A stretch of DNA of 64,000 bases, from NCBI RefSeq assembly GCF_963966145.1, contig NC_091048.1, forward strand, positions 25,606,001 through 25,670,000. Reading direction: 5' to 3'. A program made the translations under genes and the position numbers. Below the pieces are notes generated by a model that was not told the DNA's origin, made no database searches, and worked only from the letters and a program-made list of their open reading frames with translations. Of the stretch, positions 37,198-48,800 are shown piece by piece (the stretch's first letter is position 1; every line of letters starts with the position of its first letter). Source of the DNA: Tenebrio molitor (Eukaryota > Arthropoda > Insecta > Coleoptera > Tenebrionidae).

Positions 37198-37573
37198 CAG
37201 GGTGTTTTAAAATTATCGTATTCCGAGTTCGGGGCTTAGTAGGGGACATCCTGTTAACCAAGTAAAAATGTTTAAAAAAAAATTGATGTCACTTTGAAAA
37301 AAATATCAAAGTTGCCAATATTTGTTCAAAAGTAAAGTTAAAGCTGTTTTTTCAAGAAATGTCTTTTCATTTATATTTTAATATTTTACATAATCATCCT
37401 CACCATATTTCAAAATGAATGTAAACCATTTATATTTTTTATTTGAATGATGAAAAGTTTGAACCTACAGACCCATATTTTGTAAAGACCCCCCCTATAT
37501 TTTTTATTTTATTTTTTCGAGATTCCTGAGATTTTTCCCCCGACTTGGAATACGTTAATTTTGCGACACCCTG
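37198..37573. mobile_element. Inverted-repeat element, CAGGGTG ends, 376 bp
   Basis: The left CAGGGTGTTTTAAAATTATC and right CAGGGTGTCGCAAAATTAAC (other strand) match over about 37 bases with TA on both sides. Its ends (AAATT..CG.ATTCCGA) are related to those of the element at 3304-3779. Confidence 0.8.
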
Positions 37574-38161
37574 TATACTTAAGAGCCAATTATTTTTTCC
37601 CATTACATCGACAGAAAGTAGGAACTTACTGCCTCATTCTGGGTCGAACCTATCGTATTCTCTCCCTAGGGAGTATAAAATATGTTTACTCCCCAGGGAG
37701 TAATTTTCCAATTTTTTTGACATTTCCTTTCATCATACATTTTTTGAATATTTCTTCATTAATTCTTCCTCGAAGATGTCATGGAGAACGATCGATTGTC
37801 AGAGAATCATTATACTCCGTACACTGATAGGATTGCACGTTTTTAAATTCTAGTTCCAAGACATGACGCAGTGAAAAATACTAAACTCTCCATCTTACCA
37901 GTAGTAATCCTACGCCTATAATGTTTACAGCATTCCAGCTGTCAATCTGAATTAAGTTTCAGTACAAATGTTTTCAATTGTTATAAACTGCTGTTGAAAT
38001 TATCGATTTTTCGAGCATGAATGATATAACAAATGTTTTGGGCGCTTTTCTACTTTTTACGGCGTAGACACTTGTCTTTGTGTCTGTCAAAAAACGCAAT
38101 CTATTAGTGTAGGAAGTATACCAGAATTCATTAAATAAAAAATATAAAAAGTAATTAAAAT

Positions 38162-38330
38162 GCAACGTTGGTAACGGCAAATGTGCTTACTTTGATGCTC
38201 TAACTTCCAATACGTGTAATTTAAATTTTTGAATGTTTTATAAAAAATAAAAAAAAAAGGAGCAAAACATCTATAATACCTCTGGAGTAAAGTGTCATTT
38301 TCTCCATTGTCGCATGAATTCCATTCAGGA
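38162..38330. repeat. Dispersed repeat GGTAACGGCAAGTGTGCT, copy 1
   Basis: Shares GTAACGGCAAATGTGCTTAC and, further on, CTCTGGAGTAAAGTGTCATTT with the copy at 45062-45250. The first part alone is also seen at about 41949-41995. The family is unknown. Confidence 0.55.
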
Positions 38331-38699
38331 AAATACGTAATAAGGTACAAAGACTTGACCGACTCATCAAATTTGATGTTGACTGTTTTTCTAATTGTAG
38401 ACAGTCGTAGAAAAATATTGCATGGAACTCATGGATAGTGTGAAAAAAGTACTACTTTATGCACTTGTTGCATAAGTTACTATTTTTTATTTGTTAATAC
38501 ATACATATAATTAATCCGTCTCGAGACATTTCTGTGAGGTTTCGTGTTTTTGAAGCCTGTCTAAATCACAAACAGAACGATTTTCATTTAATTTCTTTCA
38601 TTTAATTCACAGAAATCATATTAGTTTTCAAGAATTTCCCCGTTTTAGCTATGTATTTGTTTTCACAACACTGTATTATTCTCGGTAATGGCTTGAAAT

Positions 38700-39125
38700 T
38701 GACTTTCCCGACAGCGTTTGCTTTTGAAGATAATATTTACACCATTTCTTCAAAGTGAAATATGAAAATAAAGATCTTTCATAAATGAGTTTTAATCTCC
38801 AGTGAATTATTCTCCTCTTTTGTCGAGAGTTAGGTGCTCTGGAGGGTCAGACGGAAAAGTTTTATATTATTAAATATTAACAACTTTTGTTCGTTTTCAA
38901 TTGCTTTGTTGAAAAAGCTGAAGTCTCAAGTTATTTTATTTATTAATCTTCCAACAATTTTCATTTGAATGCCGGTTTCTTTTTTCTTTGTTCTATGTTT
39001 CCTTTGTGCTCTTCTTGTTTCATTTATTGACTCTTTTTTTATAGCTTACCATATCTAAAAACTCTTTCTTAGCAGTTCTCGAACATTATTTAAAACTTTT
39101 AATCCCTACATCGCGTATTTGAATA
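38700..39125. repeat. Dispersed T-rich repeat, copy 1
   Basis: Matches 42745-43200 in diverged direct orientation. Shared words include TTTTAATCTCC, TCTCCTTTT-like, TTCTTTTTTCTTTGTTC, TAGCTTAC and TTAATCCCTA. No frame is open across it. Confidence 0.5.
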
Positions 39126-40353
39126 GTTATTTGTGTATCAAGGCCAAAAAGTGCATCTTTTTCATCCGAGTCTGAGTTTTCTGGCCGAGGCGCACCCGAG
39201 GTGTACATTAAATTTTTTAGGCAACCGCACGAACCACAAAGCAAAAGACATCATTGGAAAAATTACAAATTCATTTTGAATCTACCTTTTTCAAATATTT
39301 AGATAAATTTATTAATACATACATATTAACATTTTTTTAATACTATTTGTTGTCAACTTGACAACAAAACTAGAAATTTGCTACTTGCAATACAATTACA
39401 TACTTATTTACATAATCTATTGTGACAGGACAATTATCGGTTTTGTCGGTTTTGTTGCTAACTTACTAAACAGATGGGGCCACGGTCAGCGTCCGAAAAA
39501 GTGCGCTCGAAAAAAAGTTACTTTTCGTCCGCTTGTGAGTATGTACGTAAAATTACCGGTTTCATTAAGGGTGCCTAAAAAATAATTTTCTTCACACTTT
39601 AAACCCTCAAAACATTAACAAACTATCATTTTCCATCGTGTTTTTTTTTTAATTTAGTATTTGTTACGTTTTTTCCCCGTTCTAAATCATTCGCCTTTTT
39701 TGATCACACTTTCATAACACTGTCAATTTTGTTTGTTTCAACGGACTTTCAAAAGAAGTATCACGTGATCGCCTGTCGTTCATTTGCATAATGTAGCAAG
39801 TAACGTGACTTCCTACATCGTGCCAATGAAAAAAAAATTGCTTATCTGAAGGAATTTCAACCGTAGAAATGTGTTTTATTCAAATTATTTGGCAAAATTT
39901 ACACCATTCTGATCTGTGGAAAAAACAATCAATACAAAAATGAATCAACAAGACGAAAATTTTTCAATATGTGATCGTGAGCTTAATGAAAAGCTGGATC
40001 CAATAATTCTCACCCTTCAAATATTTGTGTCTCAAATATTTATATTGTGCAGAACCGTTCTAAAATTAGCAATTTTGTCACAAGTGTGTGCTGTTGACAC
40101 GACTGACATTCCGCAATTTATTGAATGTTGAAAGTACCACTCATAAACAAATTAATATAAATTAACGAGATTAAGCACAAGACAGAACATGTTCGAGCTC
40201 ATTATTTTTCCAAATGAATTTTAAACACATTTATTTAAATCTGTTTTTGAACGAAAAAAATTAATTTGAATTTTTTAACAAATTGTCATTGTCATTGGTA
40301 ATTGGAAATTTGGACACAGAACAATAAAAATAAAACAAAAACGACATGCGGTT

Positions 40354-40485
40354 TCATTCATTCACTCGTTGGAGCATGTCTTCGCTTGAGTAATCATTGT
40401 CATTCCACGCTTCCTGAATCCGTACTGTATGATCATTTGTGTTGTTCGTAGAACCAAATAAATTACCCGGTCGTGGCTCAGACAT
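40354..40485 (-). CDS. Candidate small open frame, 43 residues, unknown
   Basis: The ATG at 40485 sits in an insect-favoured context (CAAAATG) and the frame begins MSEPRPGNLFGSTNNTNDHT and ends SSEDMLQRVNE. The peptide is hydrophilic and acidic and looks more protein-like than most chance frames here, in a locally GC-richer patch. It lies antisense within the proposed ELOVL A leader intron. No domain recognised and no splice partner established. It could be a small gene, an exon of a larger antisense gene, or chance. Confidence 0.3.
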   Translation of the reverse strand: MSEPRPGNLFGSTNNTNDHTVRIQEAWNDNDYSSEDMLQRVNE

Positions 40486-41150
40486 TTTGACGACAAGTCG
40501 CATTGCTTGGCAATTCACGGAAGTATCGCCACGTGTGTTTTTTGCACAGTGTCGTGTGAGAGCGCGCATCATTGCAAGAAAATCTCGGAGCAATTACCAA
40601 TTCGATCAACGTCGGCGCAAGACGCACGTTGAACAGGTTTTGAACTGCCGAAATTAACATCAGCAGTATCGCTGGGATTACCACTGCAACACGTAAGAAA
40701 CTTGTAAAAAAATTCAGTTAGGTAACGAAATCTAAATAAATGGAATTTAATTAAGCAGGAATTGTTTGCAAATTTACGTAATGTACGTCATTGGATTTCC
40801 TCGGGATGCAGTCTGTCATTTGTATTCGAACCGCACACGGTCACGATAAATAAAACCTAGACGAAGACCTTAGTGCAAGACCATGGAGCAACCTCAGCGG
40901 TGTAAGGCTAAACCGTCCAATTTACAAGCGTTCGGTGTCCTATCTGGTCCAATTAGACCGGTTAATTGGACATTGTTCGATGGCGACGCATAAAATGGGT
41001 TCGGTTTAAATGGGAAAATGTCACGGAAAGCGTCCCCGAAGACAACCTGCACCTAATTTCTCGTCGGGATTGGCTGTGCCAGACTGTCTTGTAATGTTTG
41101 CGCCTTGTCAAAAAATGGTGATGATTAAAAGAATTGTTGGAAGTGATGTA

Positions 41151-41393
41151 CACTGACGGACAAAAAAATTGTCTTCACTCATTTGACGGCACTGTCATTT
41201 TATTTAATGTTTCATTAATGTAAATCATACTTCCAACTTTGAGGTTAACCAATGTCTGTCAAATGACGTGGCATTTTAAAATTATTTAAAATATTTGTCA
41301 CTTATGACATATTATTGTGAAGGCTCGCAAGCATGTTTTACATAATAAAAATAATGAAAGACATTTTGGCGACAATTTTTTTGTCCGTCAGTG
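41151..41393. mobile_element. MITE with CACTGACGGACAAAAAA ends, 243 bp
   Basis: The terminal inverted repeat CACTGACGGACAAAAAAATT (extended by TGTC) is perfect over 23 bases, with TA on each side. This is a typical short Tc1/mariner-derived element with no gene. Confidence 0.9.
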
Positions 41394-42000
41394 TACATAT
41401 ATTATTCCTGTCACTAGGACAAAGCCACTGGTTCGGTAATGTTATCGTAAACATTTTCTAAAGAACTGTTAAGACTAAGACGTGCGTATGAATCGAGAGA
41501 GGCGCTTTGATGACATTTTTTTTGGACACACTGTAGTTGCGATGCAAAATATATGTACTTTTTCTGCCCCAACAGAAAGTAGACGTTTCCTTGCATGTCT
41601 CAGGGTCGAAAGTAAATGTTCTCTAAAAAATTTGGCAAAAAGAGGAATTTGTAATAACATTTATTAAAAAGTTACAATTTATTTAATGTCAATGGCACAA
41701 TACGAGTATTATCAAAACTGATTCCATATGTATTCCTTAATTGCTCACGTGGTTGTTAAGATGGAATAAGATTTTAACGTTTTTGGAATGAAAAGTAAAC
41801 CAAAATGACGTCTTCCGTAATTGGTCATTATTTCCGTCGTCTATTTTGTGATACATAAATCATCTTCCTTTACAAGCTTCTTCCTAGATTGTTTTGATAA
41901 TAAATCCGACTAGCCAATCAGTGAGGATAAGATAAAGTGTTTGGAAAACGCAATCTTGGTAACGGCAAGTGTGCTCACTCTGAGGCTCTGATTATGACAT

Positions 42001-42353
42001 AAAGTCCATTCAAAAATCAAAAAACCACCACCTGTTGCTTTAGGTTGGTAAAATTTAAAAAACCCTAGGTAGATATTTTTTCATACTACGTTGGTAACTA
42101 TAAATTATGACATTTATTTGATTCAAATTAAAATTCAATTGCTTTGAATTTCGTTCATATTGTTTTATTAGCAGCACGTTTCATTTATTTATTGATTCTT
42201 ATTATTTTTACTTAAACATGCTCAGAAAAACAAGACACTTAATAAACATTTAACTTCAAAATTACAAGTCTCACAAAATTTTACACTAGACAGCGTTGCC
42301 GATAGAGATTATCGAGGAAAATGCGGTGGTTTTTTGATTTTTGAATGGACTTT
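42001..42353. mobile_element. Inverted-repeat element with AAAGTCCATTCA ends, 353 bp
   Basis: The left AAAGTCCATTCAAAAATCAA and its exact partner on the other strand at 42325-42353 form a repeat of 29 bases (through AAAACCACC). The outer 12 bases are shared with the element at 57648-58714. Confidence 0.85.
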
Positions 42354-42744
42354 AGTTTAGTTCAGGTTTTTAAAGATTTTTTTCCGAAAAAAAAAAACAC
42401 AAATGAGGTGACAGAGACGTTTATGTATGATGTAAAATGTCATTTCCTGTCATACAAGAAACTACATATTTATAGAACTACACTGCAAGGTACAAAGACT
42501 TTCCCAGACACAGGTTACTGGAAGAAAAGAAAATGTCTTATTTCTTAATGTAATTAAGTCGTCTGAAGACATTTGCTTTAAAAAGTATGTAGTTAGATTT
42601 TCCGATTAGGAAATGGGTTGAAGTACTCGTAGCTTAGAGTCAAATGGGGTCTGTAAGGTGGATAATTTAATTCATAGAAATGAAATTGATTTTCAAGTGG
42701 TTCTCGATTTTTAGCTGTTTGTTTTCGTAACATTAATGTTGTTC

Positions 42745-43200
42745 TTCGTGATGGCTTCCACGGAGCTTCCTTGGATGGCATTTGTCTTTGAACGGAATGT
42801 TTATTCTATTTCTTCACAATGGAGTAAAAAACAAGGATTTTCCATTAATAATTTTTAATCTCCGGTGTCTTTTTCTCCTTTTATTAATAGTTTAGGGTTT
42901 TAGGGTGGTCCGACACAAAGCTTATATATTACATATTAAATATGAACAACCCTTGTTTCGTTTCAATTCCTTTCTTGAAAAAGGTGAAATCTCACGCGAT
43001 TTTATTTATTCATCTTTGTATGAGTATGTTTCTTTTTTCTTTGTTCAATATTTTTATTTACTTTTTTTTTTTCTTTTTTCTAGCTTACACTACATTTTCC
43101 TTTATCACATTTTTCATATTTGTATTACCTGAATCTAAACTTTAATCAGTTTTTCAACATTTTTTTTTTTATCTTAATCCCTAGGCTCACGTATATTTAT
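42745..43200. repeat. Dispersed T-rich repeat, copy 2
   Basis: Diverged direct copy of 38700-39125; see shared words there. The short frames inside are low-complexity Phe/Leu/Tyr runs and are not called. Confidence 0.5.
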
Positions 43201-44286
43201 TTCATAATATTATTTTGTTACTGTTACTCTCTACAATTTTTTGGTAATACTCGTAGATATTTTGCAGTCATCCTTGGTTCACTTTTTTTTCTGCTTATGA
43301 ATATGTTAAGGTTACACATTTTTATTTCTTTCTCCACTACAACGAAATTGCCTCGATTGTATTTACATATATTTCTCTTCTCGTACATTCAACATATCAG
43401 ACAAAAAATGCCACAATGACGTTTTCCATTCATTTTTGTACCTACAAAGTATCTCTAAAAAACGTATATCAAGAGTGTTGTGAAATTGTGCAGCTCTATA
43501 ATTTCATCGTGTCGAAAAAGGGGCTAAAAGTTTTTCAAAAAAGTTTGAGAGCCACTGAATTTTGTGAAAAACTGGGTCAAAAAAATTAATAGTAGACATT
43601 TTTGTTGTCATTTAATTCAAAATTAAGTCACTTTGACAAGAACCTTAATCTAAACCTGGAGAAAACCGAATGCTTCCCAATGCACTAACCTTTGTAAACG
43701 TTGTGCAGCATCTTCGCAATTTCAGGCGTTTCGAAATGAATAACGAGAAGAAAAGAAGAATAAATTGAAAACCAGCCACGAACAAGTACACAGCGTCTTG
43801 CAAATCCCCTGGGAGTTCTCAGTTTGTAGTTTGGCTGCGAATTCAGAACGCTGCTCAGGAAATTCGCTCTGAATGGCAGGCATTGTGAGCAACTTCTTTG
43901 ATGTTTCATTTTATGCTTTTACTCACAAGTACAGTCATTTTACTTTGTCGTTTAAGCCTTTGTTGTTTTCGGAATCAGTTGTAGGCACTATTTATTATCA
44001 TCACTTTACAAATGTTATCAAAGATTCATGCTGAAAATAAAAAAAAATTAACGATAAAAATAAAATACATATAACCTCGAATGACAGAAAAACTTAACGT
44101 TTTAGGTTGGTTGTACGTCAAAACTGCCCGCCAAATTTGAAAATTTTCAACGGTTCCCAAACAAACTGATTCCTGTGATTCTCTTGTAAACCATTAAAAC
44201 ATTTGTATAAGACAAGTTGGGTGAATTTGCCTTCTTTTACCACATACTACCTCAGGTTAAAATATCTGCACAACTTTCAAAATATA

Positions 44287-44965
44287 CAGAGTGATCACAA
44301 AAAACGCCCCAGCTAATATCTTTCTTATTTGAAATCCGATTTCAACGAGCGATACTTCAAATTAAAGGGTTCAAAAAGTACTATAAACTGGATATAGAAT
44401 GTTGCCCTTAGCAACCCTACCTTGCAAGGGTAAAGGATCAACTTTATTTTTTTAAATGGCAACGTATAATTTTTTTGGTACAGTTAGATTCATTATGTTT
44501 TTCTGACTTCAAAAATATAGCACACCCTGTATATTTAAATGTTATTCTAACATAAGAAATAAATGAAAGTCAATTACAAATTATTAAAAGTAGAACTTTA
44601 TTCGTAGCAGGCCAAGAATTAATTATAAAGACATTCTTGTAGCCATGGAAACACAAACAAATACAAATTTATTTTGAAAATAAAAATTATTTGTCTTAAT
44701 TTTTGTTTAATTTTCTTGGATTTCGTGTTGTGAAGTAAAATGAATAAAAGCGAACTTATGGATATGTTACAATCATATTTCGAAAATAATAGAAATAACT
44801 GCATGCAGAAAAACGCCACCTGAAATCCTTCTGAATGCCACGCGAAGTGTGATACGTAGATGTCAACAACGTCTCGAACAAAATGGTTCTCAATTTGAAC
44901 AGTTTTGTTGAAAAAATTTCAAATAAGAAAGATATAAGCTGGGGCGTCTTTTTGTGATCACTCTG
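44287..44965. mobile_element. Inverted-repeat element with CAGAGTGATCAC ends, 679 bp
   Basis: Ends beginning CAGAGTGATCACAAAAA match over about 50 bases, including GCCCCAGCT and TATCTTTCTTATTTGAAAT, and are flanked by TA (44285-44286, 44966-44967). No transposase frame lies inside. Confidence 0.88.
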
Positions 44966-45061
44966 TATACTTTTTTGCTATAAAATCTTGGGAAACAGTT
45001 TCCGCAGAATCACCATTCTTCAAAAAATCGTAAATCAAGACACAACCAATCGGAACAAATT

Positions 45062-45250
45062 AAACTGTTTACAGAACGCAACCTTGATAACGGCAAGTGT
45101 GCTTACCCTGAGACTCCGATTTTAAGAAAATTTAATTTTGTAGGTTTTTTTAGATGAAGATACAAGTATGTAGTAGAAAAAAACACGTATACATATATCT
45201 CTGGATTGAAGTGTCATTTCCTCCCTTGGGTGATTAAACTTCACCCAGCG
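45062..45250. repeat. Dispersed repeat GGTAACGGCAAGTGTGCT, copy 3
   Basis: Shares ATAACGGCAAGTGTGCTTAC and CTCTGGATTGAAGTGTCATTT with 38162-38330. It lies just before the GC-richer patch that precedes the ELOVL A start exon. Confidence 0.55.
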
Positions 45251-45787
45251 GAAGGAAATAACACACTTTTTCCCCCTTTTCGTACAAATAACTACTCAGA
45301 TAGTTTTATGGCAGCAAGGACGGTGTAAATCTTTAAAAGGCGAAGCAAGCGTGGCACTCCACCTGGAAAGAGTATTGTCTTGCCCAACGGAGCTTACGAA
45401 ACGCCATTAAAAATGTGATCGCGCTGTACTCTTGCAATCCCGCATTTGTATTCCGACCGCGTCCCAACAAGAAACGCGATTTTCCTTCGTTTTTAAAGTT
45501 TTCCTTGATGCGTCCTCAGATCGCGACCCCGGCCAGGACTGGCATTATTCATCAGGAAAAGATCGCCGCGTCCAGCTCCTCTCGCCATCCTGCAACATCG
45601 CGCCTATCCGTTCTTGACATTGACACAGTAAGCGGCGATCGAAAGTTATCGACAGTTATGTAAAGTCTGTTGCATCTGCAGCGCAGGTGTAATTGTTAAT
45701 TCATCAGCACTATCGGTCAGGATTTCCTGAAAGCTCTAATTTGTCACCGCCGCTTCCGACCAGAACTGACTGATCTTTTCGTTTCAG

Positions 45788-45855
45788 ATTCGTCAAGATG
45801 GCTTTTCTTCTGGACTTCGTGCACAACATAAACTCCTATTTAAACAAATATCAAG
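45788..45855 (+). CDS. ELOVL A start exon
   Basis: The acceptor CGTTTCAG ends at 45787, the ATG is at 45798, and 19 codons plus one base run to the donor AAG|GTGAGT. The context CAAGATGG is good. The open frame continuing to 46121 is intronic read-through. Confidence 0.85.
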
Positions 45856-48800
45856 GTGAGTCGGTGGGATTTTCGCTTTTGTCGGCGCGATTACTTTATG
45901 GTCATTGCTGTCGCTGTTTAACTTGTCGTTCGCTCGAAAATCGGCTAGAAGGTCGACTCGTGGACGACTGCCAAAAATTCGACACTCGAAGGCTTCTTCT
46001 CAGCGTATTTGGCCTTAAGCGGGCTATTTTGAAGATTTTTGGCAGCGGCTGTCGTCCCACGACGCTGCTTAATTCGACTCCGGTGATTAATTTTCGACCT
46101 CATCAAGCTTGGCTGCCGTAAATTTCATTTTTTTACGAGCGAAGTTTGTTTGCACAAGTGTATAGGTCGTGGAGGAGTGGCTTGTTGGTAATTACATTGC
46201 ACGCACTAACGGATCGGTGTTTATTTGGTTGCCTAACTAAGCACCATTTCAGGGAATTTATTGCAAAGATAACACCAATTCGATTCGAGTTTAAGCTGCA
46301 AACAGACGCACACAATAGTGTTGTACGTCATGATCGACGAGATGCTCGTCTGTGATTAATTCGTACCGCATAAATCTGGAATTCGCGTGTTGTGTGTCAT
46401 CGTCACAGTAACTGTAAAACGGAGTTTTCCACATCATAAATAAAGTTGATGCGATGCAATGAGTAACACAAGTATCATTCTTTAATATGCAAAACTGGTA
46501 ACAATGTGGATAACTGGTTTTTATTCCCGACTGATCAACGATTTGTGACGTAAAAATTGTAAAATCTCTCTTGAAAAAAGAGAAACGGTGATGTTCGGAA
46601 TGTAAATTAGCAGAGAGTTAAATGGCAGACTCCCGAATAACGATCGTCTTATGGCAATTTTATCATTTTCGATGACACACACCACCAATCTATATTTTTA
46701 TGTTAGGGAATTATTTTTATCGCGGGTTGACCTCATTATCTGTCAAAAAACTATTCGTGGAAATTTATTTTCTTTTATGTTGCATAAACACTCCAATAAA
46801 AAGATCACTTGTGCATTTTCCTCTTTGATCTGTGACGCAGAATGTTAGTCGAGATCTCAAATTTTTATCGGCGATAAAGAGTCAGTTTTGCATTTTATTG
46901 GACTAAATGAACACCGAGATTTAAAGACTGACGGAATGAGGGGTACTATACAGGGTGGTTCAAGGAGTGGTCTCACCACAAAAAAATCACTTTTTTGTAA
47001 CAAACTGACGTAGTTTTTTCCTTCTATGGGACGCTATACAGCTGTGTATGAAATTTAAAAAATGTGATTTTGACAAGGGAGTCAACATTTATTTCTATTG
47101 CCAGCTTGGCAGAAAAATTGAATTAATTTTAATAAATCGTGTGAAATGGGAATTACATTTTGTCATTAGAAAATTGGAAGTACATAGGTACTATTTCGGA
47201 CACGGAATCTTGGCCAACATTTTTTTGACATTTCTAAAAAACATGATGTAAACCAATCATTAGCGTCATTAATAAATGACAATTATTAAAAATCACTTTG
47301 AAGTTTTTATTCTGACATCAAAAAAGCAAGGAAATGGCATTATCGAGTCAAAAGTTGGGTTATATTCAATAAAGGCCAGTTCACACATATTTGTCAGTTA
47401 AATGTCAGTTATGGCCAAGATTCCGTGTCCGGAATAGTATAATGTATTCCAACTTTAAAAAAACGATGCTTGGCCATGACAATCTGACAGATTTCATCCT
47501 GTATATCTGAATAAAAGTTTGGTTAGGAATTTTATAGGCACAGTGTTGCCATACTTATGTTCCGCCTTTTTGCGAATCGATTGAAACTGTATTACAAGAA
47601 ATTAATGGAGAACCCAGCATTTTTTATTAAAAATGGCAATTAAAAAAAAACAAATCAAAATGTAAACATCTGGTGGAGGCTTTAGTCATTGAATGAGTTT
47701 CAAGAACGCTTGCTTTAGTTTAACAAGCAGAAAACGGATAGGTAAGTTCTCCAAAATGGAATCACTTTTTTTAAAAAACATCTACACTTTAACCTCCTCC
47801 ATTATTTCATCTTCAGAATTATCTTCATCATTAGATTCCGAATCATTTTCTAATGTTTAGCCCACGAATAATTTCGGTCAGATTTCTTTTAAAAAATGGT
47901 TCCACTTTTCTGATTTTCATCTTTTTGTAGTTCTAGTATCCTCCAGACCCTTTTTTGTAATTATGCAATATATAACAGATCTTCCCACCTATAAATTAAT
48001 TATACAGTTCAGGATTTCATCGATTACAAATTCATTGTTCTCACATTGAAGATATCCATCAATCTGTTAATAATCGCATCATTACTTAGATCGGGCGGGC
48101 CTATCTCGTTTAAAATGTGCCCTTCAACACGCTACGTTTTGTCTCGACAAATACAACTTTTGGCTTTATGCACTTGTAGTAAACCCTTTAAATTATTACT
48201 TTGTGTAGTCTAATTTAAAATAAATTAGAAAAACGTCAAAATGACATTTATTGATAACTTTATTTATTTTTTGTCTTTTTGTTTTCGAATCATCTTGCAA
48301 CATAGCACTTCAAATTTAGTTATAAACCATTCACGATTATTTCAAATTCGGACTATCTATGAAAATCTGACATTTTAGTTGGCAGTACTGTGATTTGTCT
48401 TAATAAATCTATTTTAGGTTATAATTCAATCGAACACTGCTCCCAAGTTGCTACATTTTTTAAATAATTGAACGCATTAGGAACAATAATCGTAAAATTG
48501 TAATTGAAATGAAACATACATATTTGTAGGGCAGTTCTGGGTAAATTCTTATTAACTAAATTAATGACGGAATTGACAACAATGCGAATATTTAAAAACG
48601 AAACGTCATATGACAGGACCTGACGCCAATCTAACAAAAAAATATCGCGGCCTCCTGCGTGTTTAAAATAATCGTGAACGGCATATACAAAAGATTTACA
48701 ACCAAAATAAAGTGAAATATAACTACTAATTTCCTCAGTACTGCCAATTTAACAAAATTAAAGCATGGCAACCTATCGTTCTTTTAAAGATGGAATAGAT

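Larger units (their letters stand above)
28274..45787 (+). other. Putative ELOVL A leader intron, repeat-rich
   Basis: About 17.5 kb with no large coding exon. It contains a three-unit tandem repeat (29625-30073), GC-richer patches near 30370-31000, 36090-36650 and 45400-45790, a duplicated pyrimidine-rich block (32880-34850), inverted-repeat elements at 37198, 41151, 42001 and 44287, and dispersed repeat copies near 38.2, 41.95 and 45.06 kb. A small antisense open frame (40354-40485) is listed separately. Confidence 0.4.

Noticed and set aside
45856..46121. Continuation of the ELOVL A start frame
   Set aside because: Follows a strong donor (AAG|GTGAGT); the elongase continues at 53473 in matching phase.
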